Of a stretch of DNA of 64,000 nt, positions 39,923 through 49,326 are shown one piece after another (within the stretch, counting starts at the first letter, position 1; the number at the start of each line of letters is the position of its first letter). The stretch is from Noviherbaspirillum saxi (lineage in GTDB: Bacteria > Pseudomonadota > Gammaproteobacteria > Burkholderiales > Burkholderiaceae_D). The position numbers and the translations under genes were made by a program. A model generated the notes under the pieces. It was not told the DNA's origin. It did no database searches and saw only the letters and a list, made by a program, of their open reading frames with translations. Location: positions 2,046,001 through 2,110,000 of the forward strand of contig NZ_QYUO01000001.1 of NCBI RefSeq assembly GCF_003591035.1, in the 5' to 3' direction.

Positions 39923-40022
39923 GCCTCACAGCGACAGGACAAGTGATGCGCGCCGGCGCATTCCAGCGGCGTCACTTGTTCCTCCGTTCACCGCAACACA
40001 ACTGAAGTACGCAACGCTGCAC

Positions 40023-40994
40023 ATGCACCCTTCCGAGGTCTTATTCCAGGGCACGCACATGCCGGTTTCCATTCCGGTCTGCGACCACTATGCCGGCTCC
40101 GAAAAGCTGATGCAAAAGTCGATTGCCCTGCAACAAGAGCTTGGTCCCGTTTTCGATATCACTTTCGACTGCGAAGATGGCGCCAGCGCCGGCAATGAGG
40201 AAGCGCACGCCCGCCTGGTCGCGTCCCTGATCGCCGGTGAAGGCAACCGCTTCGGCCGCATAGGTGCCCGGGTTCACGACACCAGCCATCCCTGTTTCGA
40301 ACAGGACGTCGAGATCATCTGCAAGGGCGCAGCCCAGCGCCTGGCTTACCTGGTACTGCCCAAAGTCAACAGCGCGGCTGAAGTCAAACGTGCAATCACC
40401 ATCATCAAGCGGCACGCCAAAAAGGCGGGCCGCGACAATCTTCCGGTACACGTCCTGATCGAGACGCATGGCGCGCTGGCCGAGGTGCATGCGATCGCCG
40501 CCCTGCCCGAGGTCGAATGCCTGTCTTTCGGCATCATGGATTTTGTGTCATCCCACTTCGGCGCAATTCCAGGCAATGCGATGCGTTCCCCGAGCCAGTT
40601 CACGCATCCACTGGTGGTACGCGCGAAGCTTGAGATGTCCGCAGCCTGCCATGCGCACGGCAAGGTTCCGTCACATAACGTCACCACCGAAATCAAGGAC
40701 ACCGCGGTCGTTGCCAATGATGCAAACCGCGCCGCTGCCGAATTCGGCTATACGCGCATGTGGAGCATCCATCCCGACCAGATCAAGCCAATTCTGAAGG
40801 CGCTGTCGCCGCGCAGCTCGGAAGTCCATGAAGCGATCAATATCCTGACCGATGCGCAGGCTGTGCAATGGGGTCCCATCCAGCACAACGGCAAGCTGCA
40901 CGACCGAGCAAGCTACCGTTATTACTGGACGATTCTGCAACGCGCCAAGGCGAGCGGCATGCCAATTCCCGATTCAGCTGCAACTTTGCTCTAG
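40023..40994 (+). CDS. CitE-like HpcH/HpaI aldolase/citrate lyase family protein
   Basis: The 323-residue protein has the TIM-barrel fold of CitE-like lyases: FDITFDCEDGASAGNEEAHA (metal-binding acid), VLIETHGALAEVHAIAALPE and FGIMDFVSSHFGAIPGNAMR. Related enzymes cleave citryl-CoA, malyl-CoA or citramalyl-CoA, but there are no citDF partners here, so the substrate is open. The position between mdh and acnA suggests a role near the TCA or glyoxylate reactions. Confidence 0.88.
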   Translation: MHPSEVLFQGTHMPVSIPVCDHYAGSEKLMQKSIALQQELGPVFDITFDCEDGASAGNEEAHARLVASLIAGEGNRFGRIGARVHDTSHPCFEQDVEIICKGAAQRLAYLVLPKVNSAAEVKRAITIIKRHAKKAGRDNLPVHVLIETHGALAEVHAIAALPEVECLSFGIMDFVSSHFGAIPGNAMRSPSQFTHPLVVRAKLEMSAACHAHGKVPSHNVTTEIKDTAVVANDANRAAAEFGYTRMWSIHPDQIKPILKALSPRSSEVHEAINILTDAQAVQWGPIQHNGKLHDRASYRYYWTILQRAKASGMPIPDSAATLL

Positions 40995-41073
40995 GCTGTT
41001 GTAGGATACGCGACGCTGCATGCATTCATGCACTTACTTGATCAACTTGGCGCGCACTAAAGGAAACACCCCC

Positions 41074-41553
41074 ATGAAAACCGTATCAGCAATCCTTCTT
41101 CTGGTCGCCGGCATCGGCTTCGTCATGCCCTCGATGGCAGAGGAAACCAAGCCTGCATCCCCCGCCAAAACCGCCAAGCCCGAGAAGAAGGCGCCTGCAA
41201 AAAAGGCCGCTGCTACCCCCAAGGACGCGCATTCGTCCCATGACGACGACAAGGAGCCGGACGTCACCGGTCTGAGCGGCACCCCCTACGATTGCGAACT
41301 GGGCAACAAGCTGACGATTTACCAACTCGCCGACAAGGACCAGATCGCCTTGCAGTGGAACAAGCGCCTGCACCACATGGACCGCGTCACGACCACGACC
41401 GGTGCCAACCGCTTCGAGAATACGAAAAAAGGTCTGATCTGGATCGGCATCCCGGCCAAAGGCATGCTCCTCGATTCCAAGAAGGGCCAGCAGCTGGCAA
41501 ACGAATGCAAGAGCCTGGAGCAGATGGCGCCCAAATCTGCCGACAAAAGCTGA
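41074..41553 (+). CDS. Small exported protein of unknown function
   Basis: The 159-residue protein has a signal peptide (MKTVSAILLLVAGIGFVMPS, cleaved after SMA), a Lys/Pro/Ala-rich linker (KTAKPEKKAPAKKAAATPKD) and a compact C-terminal domain with a Cys pair (GTPYDCELGNKLTIYQL, QQLANECKSLEQM). The Met at 41074 was chosen because the upstream 18 codons do not form a signal. It lies between the CitE-like gene and acnA. Confidence 0.78.
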   Translation: MKTVSAILLLVAGIGFVMPSMAEETKPASPAKTAKPEKKAPAKKAAATPKDAHSSHDDDKEPDVTGLSGTPYDCELGNKLTIYQLADKDQIALQWNKRLHHMDRVTTTTGANRFENTKKGLIWIGIPAKGMLLDSKKGQQLANECKSLEQMAPKSADKS

Positions 41554-41664
41554 CGGTAAGAGCTACAGTGAAAGAGGCAGCGCGCCCGGACACGGTCGCG
41601 GCGACGATTTAGTACCCCATGTAAATAACCAAACAGTTCAGTACCAACAAAATAAGGAGAGGTT

Positions 41665-44376
41665 ATGTCCCGCAATACTTTGAACACGCTGAAGGAATTC
41701 AAGATCTCGGATTCCAAGAAAGGCAAGTTCTACTCGCTACCCGCGCTGGAGAAAAAGCTTGGCGTGAACATTTCACGCCTGCCGGTCTCTATCCGCATCG
41801 TGCTCGAATCCGTGCTGCGTAACTGCGACGGTAAGAAAGTGACCGAAGAACATGTTCGCCAGTTGGCGAACTGGGGTCCGACGGCAGCCCGCGTCGATGA
41901 AATCCCCTTCGTCGTCGCGCGCGTGGTATTGCAGGACTTTACTGGCGTTCCGCTGCTGGCCGACCTGGCCGCCATGCGCAACGTCGCTTCCAAGCTCGGC
42001 AAGAAGCCGAAGAACATCGAGCCGCTGGTACCGGTCGACCTGGTCGTCGACCACTCGGTGCAGATCGATCACTTCCGCGAAAAGAAGGCGCTCGACCTGA
42101 ACATGAAACTGGAATTCCAGCGCAACAACGAGCGCTACCAGTTCATGAAGTGGGGCATGCAAGCATTCGACACCTTCGGCGTCGTTCCCCCGGGCTTCGG
42201 CATCGTGCACCAGGTCAACCTGGAGTACCTGGCACGCGGCGTCCACAAGAAGCAGGACGTCTACTATCCGGACACCCTGGTGGGCACCGACTCCCACACC
42301 ACTATGATCAACGGCATCGGCGTCGTCGGCTGGGGCGTGGGCGGTATCGAAGCCGAAGCCGGCATGCTCGGCCAGCCAGTCTACTTCCTGACGCCGGATG
42401 TGGTCGGCGTCAACCTGACCGGCGCACTGCGCGAAGGCGTCACCGCAACCGACCTGGTGCTGACCATCACCGAACTGCTGCGCAAGCAAAAGGTCGTCGG
42501 CAAGTTCGTGGAATTCTTCGGCGAAGGTACAGAGTCCCTGACACTGACCGACCGCGCCACCATCGGCAACATGGCACCGGAATACGGCGCAACCATGGGC
42601 TTCTTCCCGGTCGACGAAGCCACTATCGACTACTTCAAGGGCACGGGCCGAACCAAGGCCGAAATCGACGCATTCGAAGCCTATTTCAAGGCACAGAAGC
42701 TGTTCGGCGTCCCCAAGGTCGGTGACATCGACTACTCCACCGTGGTCGAACTCGACCTCGGCACGGTTGCGCCGTCGCTCGCAGGTCCGAAGCGTCCGCA
42801 AGACCGTATCGAAATCGGCAACGTCAAGTCGACCTTCGCCGACCTGTTCTCCAAGCCGGTGTCCGAAAACGGCTTCAACAAGAAGGCAGAAGACCTCGAA
42901 GCACAGTACGAAACCACCAATGGCGTCAAGGTCAAGAGCGGTGACGTGCTGATCGCAGCGATCACTTCCTGCACCAACACCTCCAACCCGAGCGTACTGC
43001 TGGCCGCCGGCCTGCTCGCCAAGAAAGCGGTGGAAGCCGGCCTGAAGGTCGCTCCGCACATCAAGACCTCGCTCGCTCCTGGATCGCGTGTCGTTACCAA
43101 ATACCTGGAAGCGGCCGGCTTGCTGCCCTACCTCGAAAAGCTCGGCTTCGGCGTGACCGCATACGGCTGCACCACTTGTATCGGCAATGCCGGCGATCTG
43201 ACGCCCGAGCTCAACGAAGCGATCGTCCAGCACGACATCGTGGCATCCGCGGTGCTGTCGGGCAACCGTAACTTTGAAGCGCGTATCCACCCGAACATCC
43301 GTTCCAACTTCCTGGCTTCCCCGCCGCTGGTCGTTGCCTACGCAATCGCCGGCAATGTCACCCGCGACCTGATGACCGAACCGGTCGGCAAGGGCAAGGG
43401 CGGCAAGGACATCTACCTGGGCGACATCTGGCCGACATCGGCAGAAATCAGCAAGCTGATGAAGTTCGCGCTGAACGGCAAGACCTTCAAGGACAACTAC
43501 GCCGACGTCAAGGGCGCTCCGGGCAAGCTGTGGGAACAGATCAAGGGTGTCGCCGCGGGCGAAGTCTACAACTGGCCTGCATCGACCTACATCGCCGAAC
43601 CACCGTTCTTCAACGACTTCGAGATGGAACCCAAAGCCGCTGCAACCGGCATCGCCGGCGCACGTGCACTGGGCGTATTCGGCGACTCGATCACTACCGA
43701 CCACATCTCCCCGGCCGGCTCGATCAAGGAAACCAGCCCGGCAGGCAAGTGGCTGCTTGAAAACGGCGTGCTCAAAGCAGACTTCAATTCCTACGGTTCG
43801 CGTCGCGGCAACCATGAAGTCATGATGCGCGGCACTTTCGCCAACGTGCGGATCAAGAATTTGATGATCCCGGCGAAGGACGATGGCTCCCGCGTTGAAG
43901 GCGGCCTGACCGTGCACCAGCCGAGCGGCGAGCAAATGTCGATTTACGACGCTGCAATGAAGTACGTCAACGACGGCGTGCCGACCATGGTCTTCGCAGG
44001 CGAAGAATACGGTACTGGCTCATCGCGTGACTGGGCTGCCAAGGGCACCCAGTTGCTGGGCGTAAAGGCCGTGATCGCGCGTTCGTTCGAGCGTATCCAC
44101 CGTTCCAACCTGGTGGGCATGGGCGTACTGCCCCTGCAATTCCTGGGTGACGACAGCGTACAGTCGCTCAATATCACCGGTGACGAGTCCTACGACCTGA
44201 AAGGCATCGAAAACGACATCAAGCCGCAGCAGACCGTGACACTGGTGATCAATCGTGCTGACGGCACCCAGCAGGAAGTGACCGTCCTGCTGCGTATCGA
44301 TACGCCGATCGAAGTCGACTACTACAAGCATGGCGGCATCCTGCCGTTCGTGCTGCGCCAGCTGCTGGCCGCTTAA
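41665..44376 (+). CDS. acnA: Aconitate hydratase A
   Basis: Aconitase interconverts citrate and isocitrate with a 4Fe-4S cluster. The 903-residue AcnA/IRP-type enzyme has cluster Cys in [11 protein letters not shown] and [13 protein letters not shown], substrate motifs such as [20 protein letters not shown], and the swivelling domain ([20 protein letters not shown]). An AGGAGA site precedes the ATG. It closes the mdh-citE-like-acnA group and is followed by a strong terminator. Confidence 0.97.
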   Translation: MSRNTLNTLKEFKISDSKKGKFYSLPALEKKLGVNISRLPVSIRIVLESVLRNCDGKKVTEEHVRQLANWGPTAARVDEIPFVVARVVLQDFTGVPLLADLAAMRNVASKLGKKPKNIEPLVPVDLVVDHSVQIDHFREKKALDLNMKLEFQRNNERYQFMKWGMQAFDTFGVVPPGFGIVHQVNLEYLARGVHKKQDVYYPDTLVGTDSHTTMINGIGVVGWGVGGIEAEAGMLGQPVYFLTPDVVGVNLTGALREGVTATDLVLTITELLRKQKVVGKFVEFFGEGTESLTLTDRATIGNMAPEYGATMGFFPVDEATIDYFKGTGRTKAEIDAFEAYFKAQKLFGVPKVGDIDYSTVVELDLGTVAPSLAGPKRPQDRIEIGNVKSTFADLFSKPVSENGFNKKAEDLEAQYETTNGVKVKSGDVLIAAITSCTNTSNPSVLLAAGLLAKKAVEAGLKVAPHIKTSLAPGSRVVTKYLEAAGLLPYLEKLGFGVTAYGCTTCIGNAGDLTPELNEAIVQHDIVASAVLSGNRNFEARIHPNIRSNFLASPPLVVAYAIAGNVTRDLMTEPVGKGKGGKDIYLGDIWPTSAEISKLMKFALNGKTFKDNYADVKGAPGKLWEQIKGVAAGEVYNWPASTYIAEPPFFNDFEMEPKAAATGIAGARALGVFGDSITTDHISPAGSIKETSPAGKWLLENGVLKADFNSYGSRRGNHEVMMRGTFANVRIKNLMIPAKDDGSRVEGGLTVHQPSGEQMSIYDAAMKYVNDGVPTMVFAGEEYGTGSSRDWAAKGTQLLGVKAVIARSFERIHRSNLVGMGVLPLQFLGDDSVQSLNITGDESYDLKGIENDIKPQQTVTLVINRADGTQQEVTVLLRIDTPIEVDYYKHGGILPFVLRQLLAA

Positions 44377-44472
44377 CGCCGACTCTCCGGCATCGCCTGC
44401 ATATGTCGCAGGCGATGCGCATGGGAAGTTTGCAAGGCAGCTGTAAGAATGCCGTAGTACTCTTCAGTCAAG

Positions 44473-44500
44473 AAAAACGCCGGAGTTTTCCGGCGTTTTA
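44473..44500 (+). terminator. Rho-independent terminator after acnA
   Basis: A perfect stem ACGCCGGA/TCCGGCGT (44477-44484, 44489-44496) with a GTTT loop is followed by TTTTATTT. It lies about 100 bases after the acnA stop. Confidence 0.88.
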
Positions 44501-44556
44501 TTTATGGGGTTTATCACACCTTTGATTTTTTCTTAGAACTGATCTGGAGACTTGCC

Positions 44557-44775
44557 ATGTGGAAGATTTTTGTAGCCTTTATCGCGTTTGCTTTGCTTGC
44601 CCTGTTCGTCATCATGAAAGGCGGCGACAAGATCGATATGCAAGGTGAAACCGCAGGCCATAACCCGACCGAAGTACCGGCGTCCGCCCATGGCTCTGCA
44701 TCCGCTCCGGCCACACCTGCAACGCCTGCGACGCCCGCTGCTCCGGCGTCTTCTGCGCCCACCGAATCGAAGTAA
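44557..44775 (+). CDS. Small single-span membrane protein
   Basis: The 72-residue protein has one N-terminal membrane segment (MWKIFVAFIAFALLALFVIM) and an Ala/Pro/Thr-rich outside tail (PATPATPATPAAPASSAP). A GGAG site lies 8 bases before the ATG. No family was recognised. Confidence 0.65.
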   Translation: MWKIFVAFIAFALLALFVIMKGGDKIDMQGETAGHNPTEVPASAHGSASAPATPATPATPAAPASSAPTESK

Positions 44776-45058
44776 GCCGATAAGGAGAATGCCGGTCAGC
44801 GCGCTTTACCGCACTCCCGGCATCAGCTTCCGCAACGCCGCATGCAGACCATGCGGCGTTTCTCTTTTGTCGATGCAGGGTGCCTTGCCTATACTGATGC
44901 TTGCATAACCCAACGCAGTTTTTTGATGACATACCGTGGCATGCGTGCAATTTATTCAAAGCATCAAAACATTGACTCCCCACTCCCCATCTTCGCATTT
45001 TGGTGGCATTCTGTTGAATCAACTACAATACGTTTCCTTTCGCTTATCCTGATCAGCC

Positions 45059-46306
45059 ATGCGTCGTCTTTCCAAAAGCTCTGCCAACAAGTTGTCAGCG
45101 GACAGCCAGCGTCTGGTTTCCCTGGCACAAGGTGCGGCACAGTCAGCCAGCCGCCTGGAAGAACGGAACTGGGAGCATGCGCTTGACGCCCTGCTCCACA
45201 AAATCCTGAAGGCGAATCACCAGGAACACATCGACGCGGCGCTCGAACACCTGTTCAAGGCCGACCTGCTAGCCTATGACACCTTGATGGAAGCGGTCGA
45301 AGCCGGCAGCGAATCCTGTTTCCTCGAACATGAAGGCGTGACTTACCAAGCCTTGCTGATCGCCATACCGGCCCTGGCGTGGACCCGGTTCACGATTGCA
45401 TCGGGTCCAGTGTCCGACGAAACCCGTACTGCCCTGTGTGCCCACCTGCATGGGCACCTGCTTGCGCCGGATACCCAGGTCGCGATGGCGCCGACGCTTT
45501 TTTCCATCGATCAGCTGCCGCGCACCCATGCCGACACCTTTGCACTGACCCAGCGCATGGCCCAGGCAGCGGTCAAGCACACCAGCCTGCGACCGGCCGC
45601 GAATGCTCCCGAGACTGCCCCGTTTCTCGCCGATACCCGTTATCTGCTGGCGGTGGTGGCCGCTCCGGCCGGCGCGCCCTTGTTTGCGTGGCAAGCCAGT
45701 CTGCATCCTGCTGAACGTGAAAAGGCGCTCGAACAGTGGCGCCGTCAGGCCACACCCAGCATCGCACCACTGCTGCCCGGATGCGGCATCGACCTGTTGA
45801 TGCCCGAAGCCTATTACATCGCCTGCCGCGAAGCCGACAGGCAAATCCGCCCCGCATCGATACGCGCGGCCGTGCATTTTCTGACGCATACGCTCGGTGT
45901 CGACACCAGCGGGCTGCGCGCCATCATCGGCAGCTTTACCGAAGAACCCGGCAGCGGCCGCGTCGATGAATACCGCGTCGGCTTCACCCTGCGCCAAAGT
46001 CCCGAAGTCGTTTATGGCGTCGTATGGCCGCTGTATGGCGCCGAAGACGAAGACGAATCGGCGGTCACCACCTTCGAATCACTGACCACGCCGGAGATAC
46101 TCGACAGCGAAGTGCGCACCCCGGTCGAGCAGATCATCGCCCTCCTGCGTGCCTGCGGCGTCACGCATATCAAACGTCATTCGGAACAATTTCCGATGGA
46201 GTTCTGCGATGACTGCGGCGCACCGCTGTATCCCGATACCGAAGCCGAGCTGGTGCATGCGGAATTGCCGGAAGATGCACCGGCCAGCACTGGGCATCTG
46301 CACTAA
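45059..46306 (+). CDS. DUF2863 family protein
   Basis: The 415-residue protein fits DUF2863, a family restricted mainly to betaproteobacteria with no known function (SKSSANKLSADSQRLVSLAQ; EHALDALLHKILKANHQEHI). The C terminus has a Cys pair in MEFCDDCGAPLYPDTEAE that looks like half a zinc ribbon. It is soluble with no signal peptide. The ATG at 45059 lacks a strong ribosome site but matches the start of the conserved sequence. Confidence 0.85.
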   Translation: MRRLSKSSANKLSADSQRLVSLAQGAAQSASRLEERNWEHALDALLHKILKANHQEHIDAALEHLFKADLLAYDTLMEAVEAGSESCFLEHEGVTYQALLIAIPALAWTRFTIASGPVSDETRTALCAHLHGHLLAPDTQVAMAPTLFSIDQLPRTHADTFALTQRMAQAAVKHTSLRPAANAPETAPFLADTRYLLAVVAAPAGAPLFAWQASLHPAEREKALEQWRRQATPSIAPLLPGCGIDLLMPEAYYIACREADRQIRPASIRAAVHFLTHTLGVDTSGLRAIIGSFTEEPGSGRVDEYRVGFTLRQSPEVVYGVVWPLYGAEDEDESAVTTFESLTTPEILDSEVRTPVEQIIALLRACGVTHIKRHSEQFPMEFCDDCGAPLYPDTEAELVHAELPEDAPASTGHLH

Positions 46307-46403
46307 GTTCCCCCCCCCCTTGCAGGGGCGCCCGGCGTAGGGTGGGGTAGTACGGTTGAACCATCACGGACATAAGCCTGACCTTCCACAAGAACGTACA
46401 CTC

Positions 46404-46868
46404 TTACCACGTCGAATACGGATGCTTTAACAAGCTTGAATTGAAATAGCGCGCATCATGCGTCACCTCAACCCCGATCCAGTCGGGTTTGGCAAATGCC
46501 TGATCCTCGCTTTCCAGTTCAATCTCCGCAACGACCAGCCCGGCGTTATCGCCCATGAATTCATCGACCTCCCAGGTCATGCCTTCAAACACGATGCGAT
46601 AACGCTTCTTTTCAATGATGGGCCGTTCGCATAGCGAGTCGAGAAACTGTGCCGCATCCGCCAGCGGAATCGGATATTCCCACTCGCCGCGCGTAGCGCC
46701 GACCGAACGTCCCTTGACCGTCAGCATCGCATCCTCGCCTTCGATACGCACCCGCACGATCCTGTCCGCATTCGACGACAGATACCCCTGCCGCAGCAAG
46801 GCGCCCGACCCCAGGCTTTTCCAGCGATCGTCGACCACAAGAAATTTCCGCTCGATTTCGACGCTCAT
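46404..46868 (-). CDS. CYTH-domain phosphatase/cyclase-like protein
   Basis: The 154-residue protein starts MSVEIERKFLVVDDRW with the ExExK signature of CYTH (adenylyl cyclase CyaB/thiamine triphosphatase) domains. Further tunnel residues are in RIVRVRIEGEDAMLTVKG and WEVDEFMGDNAGLVVAEIEL. Many family members hydrolyse triphosphates, but the substrate here is unknown. The start overlaps the M14 peptidase stop by 4 bases (ATGA), so the two are co-translated. Confidence 0.9.
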   Translation of the reverse strand: MSVEIERKFLVVDDRWKSLGSGALLRQGYLSSNADRIVRVRIEGEDAMLTVKGRSVGATRGEWEYPIPLADAAQFLDSLCERPIIEKKRYRIVFEGMTWEVDEFMGDNAGLVVAEIELESEDQAFAKPDWIGVEVTHDARYFNSSLLKHPYSTW

Positions 46869-47998
46869 GCCTTGGCCCTTTCGATCGCAGCCAGCATAGG
46901 CTGCAGCACCGCCGCCCCGAGTCGCGCGCTGCGCGCGCCGTTCCAGCCGACATTCGGCGCTGGCAGATCCGCATTGTCCTTGAACGGCATTTCCAGCGTC
47001 AGCGAAATGCATTTGAAGGTATGCCCGATATATTTCGACGCCAGCTGCAGCATCTCTTCACGGTACTTGCTCGTCTCGTAGCCGACCGTCGTCTGAAAGT
47101 CCGGACTCGCGCGAACAAAGCTGTCGATAAACGCCTGCTGCTCCGCTTTCTGTGTGTCCGTAAAACCTTCCAGCATTTCGCATCCGGCCACAAAGACATG
47201 CGGCAGCGTCTCATCCCCATGCACGTCCAGGAACAGATCGCAGCCGACTTCATGCATCATGTTCTTGACCAAGAAAACCTCCGGGCTGCGTTCCATTGAC
47301 GGATTCACCCATTCGCGATTCAGGTTGGCCCCGGCTGCATTGGTTCGCAGATTGCCGCGCACCGAACCATCGGGATTCATGTTAGGCACCACATAGAACA
47401 CCGCCTCCCGCAGCAGCCGGCGCGCCAGCGGATTATGCGTATCGGCCAGGGCATCCAGCATGCCTTCGACAAACCACTCCGCCATTGTCTCGCCCGGATG
47501 CTGCCGCGCGATGACCCAGATCTTTTGCGCGGCATCGGGATTGCCCAGCACCGCAACATTGAAATCGCGGCCATCGACTGTGGAACCGATATCGATCACA
47601 CGGCCGGCCGGCGAGTTTTCCACCCGCCCCAGCAACTGCAAATGCCGCTCCCACGAATAAGGCTCGAAGTAGGCGTAATACACGCTGTCGCGCTCCGGCG
47701 TGTGCGAGATCGTTAGTACCTTGCCGTCATACGCGGTCGGCACGCGGAACCACTGCTCGCGGTCATAGCTGGCGACCGCATGGTAATTGGTCCAGCCGCC
47801 GGGAAAGGCCGCCTGCGACGCATTCAACAGCTGCATTGAGCAGGCCTGCCCGCGCGCGCCCTGCAGCCGGAAATAAAACCACTGAAGCACGTCCGCATGC
47901 GAATCCTTGCGAAGATTTAGCTCGATCGCATCGGGACGTCCCGCACGGACCACCTCGATGGCGCCGGCGTCAAAGTGTTGGCTGATTTTGATTGTCAT
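46865..47998 (-). CDS. M14-type zinc carboxypeptidase
   Basis: The 377-residue protein has the M14 cytosolic carboxypeptidase architecture: an N-terminal beta domain (FYFRLQGARGQACSMQLLNA), zinc ligands HxxE in ARQHPGETMAEWFVEG and His in FLDVHGDETLPHVFVAG, and the catalytic Glu in SLTLEMPFKDN. There is no signal peptide. The Met at 47998 (MTIKISQHFDAG) was chosen over the open frame to 48055. Its substrate is unknown; it is coupled to the CYTH gene. Confidence 0.88.
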   Translation of the reverse strand: MTIKISQHFDAGAIEVVRAGRPDAIELNLRKDSHADVLQWFYFRLQGARGQACSMQLLNASQAAFPGGWTNYHAVASYDREQWFRVPTAYDGKVLTISHTPERDSVYYAYFEPYSWERHLQLLGRVENSPAGRVIDIGSTVDGRDFNVAVLGNPDAAQKIWVIARQHPGETMAEWFVEGMLDALADTHNPLARRLLREAVFYVVPNMNPDGSVRGNLRTNAAGANLNREWVNPSMERSPEVFLVKNMMHEVGCDLFLDVHGDETLPHVFVAGCEMLEGFTDTQKAEQQAFIDSFVRASPDFQTTVGYETSKYREEMLQLASKYIGHTFKCISLTLEMPFKDNADLPAPNVGWNGARSARLGAAVLQPMLAAIERAKA

Positions 47999-48101
47999 GC
48001 CTGAAAAAGTAATTGAGTGATCAAAGAAATGCGGCCCATGCCACATCGCCGGCACAGGCTGATACCATGTCGCGGATTCATTCTATGCCACAAACACCAC
48101 A

Positions 48102-49064
48102 ATGATCTTTTGCAAGCTTTTGATGGCCCTCGGCTTGTTTGCCGCCGCCCTATCCGCATCCGCCGACAACTGGCCCTCGCGCCCGATACGCTTCGTGGTG
48201 GCAGCCCCCGGCGGCTCATCGCTGGACGTCATTGCGCGCACACTGAGCGACAAGCTGAAGGACCGCCTCGGCCAAACCATCGTCATCGACAACGTTCCCG
48301 GCGCATCCGGCACCATTGCCACCGGCAACGTCGCGCGCGCTGCACCGGACGGCTACACCTGGTTGATTTCCTACAACGGCCCGCTTGCCTACACCCAGTT
48401 CCTGACCCGCCTACCCTATGATCCACAAAAGGATCTGGTCCCGGTCATACAAACCAGCGCCCAGCCCAACGTGCTCGTCGTCAGCGCCGACCTGCCGGTC
48501 AACAACGTGCGTGAACTGATTGCCTATGCGCGTTCGCGTCCGGGCAAACTGAACTATGCGTCGGTTGGGAACGGATCGTCATCGCACCTGACCATGGAAT
48601 TGTTCAAGTCCATGACCGCAAGTTACGTCGTGCATATTCCGTATAACGGCGCCCCGCCGGCGGCCCTGTCGCTGGTCGCGGGTGAAACGCACCTGCTGTT
48701 TTCCGTTCCTTCCGCTGTCATGCCGCAGGTCAAAAGCGGAAAGATCAAGGCACTGGCGGTCACCAGCGCAGCCCGTTTTCCATTGCTGGCGGATATCCCT
48801 ACAGTAGCCGAGTCCGGCTTGCCCGGTTTTGAATCGATTACCTGGAATGGCGTGCTGCTGCCGAAAGGTACGCCGGCCGACATCGCCCGCCGCTTGAACC
48901 GTGAAATGGATGCAATTTTGAAACAAGCGGATGTCCGCACTCGTCTACAAAATGCCGGCCTGGACCCGATAGGCGGATCGCCCGAGATGTTTGCTGCCCT
49001 GCTCGCCTCGGAAGCGATCAAATGGGAGCCCGTCATCCGCAGGACCGGTGCCAAGCTGGACTGA
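48102..49064 (+). CDS. Bug-type (TctC) periplasmic substrate-binding protein
   Basis: The 320-residue protein has a signal peptide ([16 protein letters not shown]) followed by the Bug family opening ([20 protein letters not shown]) and [20 protein letters not shown]. Bug receptors bind carboxylates or other small acids for tripartite tricarboxylate transporters and are expanded in Burkholderiales. No TctAB genes are adjacent, so it is an orphan receptor. Confidence 0.9.
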   Translation: MIFCKLLMALGLFAAALSASADNWPSRPIRFVVAAPGGSSLDVIARTLSDKLKDRLGQTIVIDNVPGASGTIATGNVARAAPDGYTWLISYNGPLAYTQFLTRLPYDPQKDLVPVIQTSAQPNVLVVSADLPVNNVRELIAYARSRPGKLNYASVGNGSSSHLTMELFKSMTASYVVHIPYNGAPPAALSLVAGETHLLFSVPSAVMPQVKSGKIKALAVTSAARFPLLADIPTVAESGLPGFESITWNGVLLPKGTPADIARRLNREMDAILKQADVRTRLQNAGLDPIGGSPEMFAALLASEAIKWEPVIRRTGAKLD

Positions 49065-49109
49065 TGTGAATCAAGCACGGATGCGTGGCGGAAATCATAA
49101 CGGCTCTGC

Positions 49110-49115
49110 TATAAT
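49110..49115 (+). promoter_or_regulatory. Likely -10 element of the tRNA-Pro promoter
   Basis: A perfect TATAAT at 49110-49115 lies 11 bases upstream of the tRNA. The -35 region is weak (GGCGGA-like around 49087-49092). Confidence 0.6.
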
Positions 49116-49125
49116 GCGGGCTTCG

Positions 49126-49203
<78 letters not shown>

Positions 49204-49239
49204 ATCAAATCAAAGACTTACAGCCTTGGCTGTATGTAA

Positions 49240-49287
49240 ACGCAGCACTGTATATTAGACGTTTTCTAATATCGGGCTGCGTTTTTT
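49240..49287 (+). terminator. Terminator-like hairpin downstream of tRNA-Pro
   Basis: The arms ACGCAGC/GCTGCGT (49240-49246, 49276-49282) enclose an inner repeat ATATTAGA/TCTAATAT, and TTTTT follows. It probably ends the tRNA transcript before the HEPN gene. Confidence 0.75.
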
Positions 49288-49326
49288 GTTTGTGCCTCTG
49301 GATTCGTTTTCAGATAGGGAATTAGC

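Noticed and set aside
41773..43935. A 720-codon minus-strand open frame
   Set aside because: It is antisense to acnA, whose motifs are complete; no family features are visible in the antisense product.
46310..46319. A run of ten C residues after the DUF2863 gene
   Set aside because: It lies in non-coding sequence past the stop codon, so phase variation of a gene is not supported.
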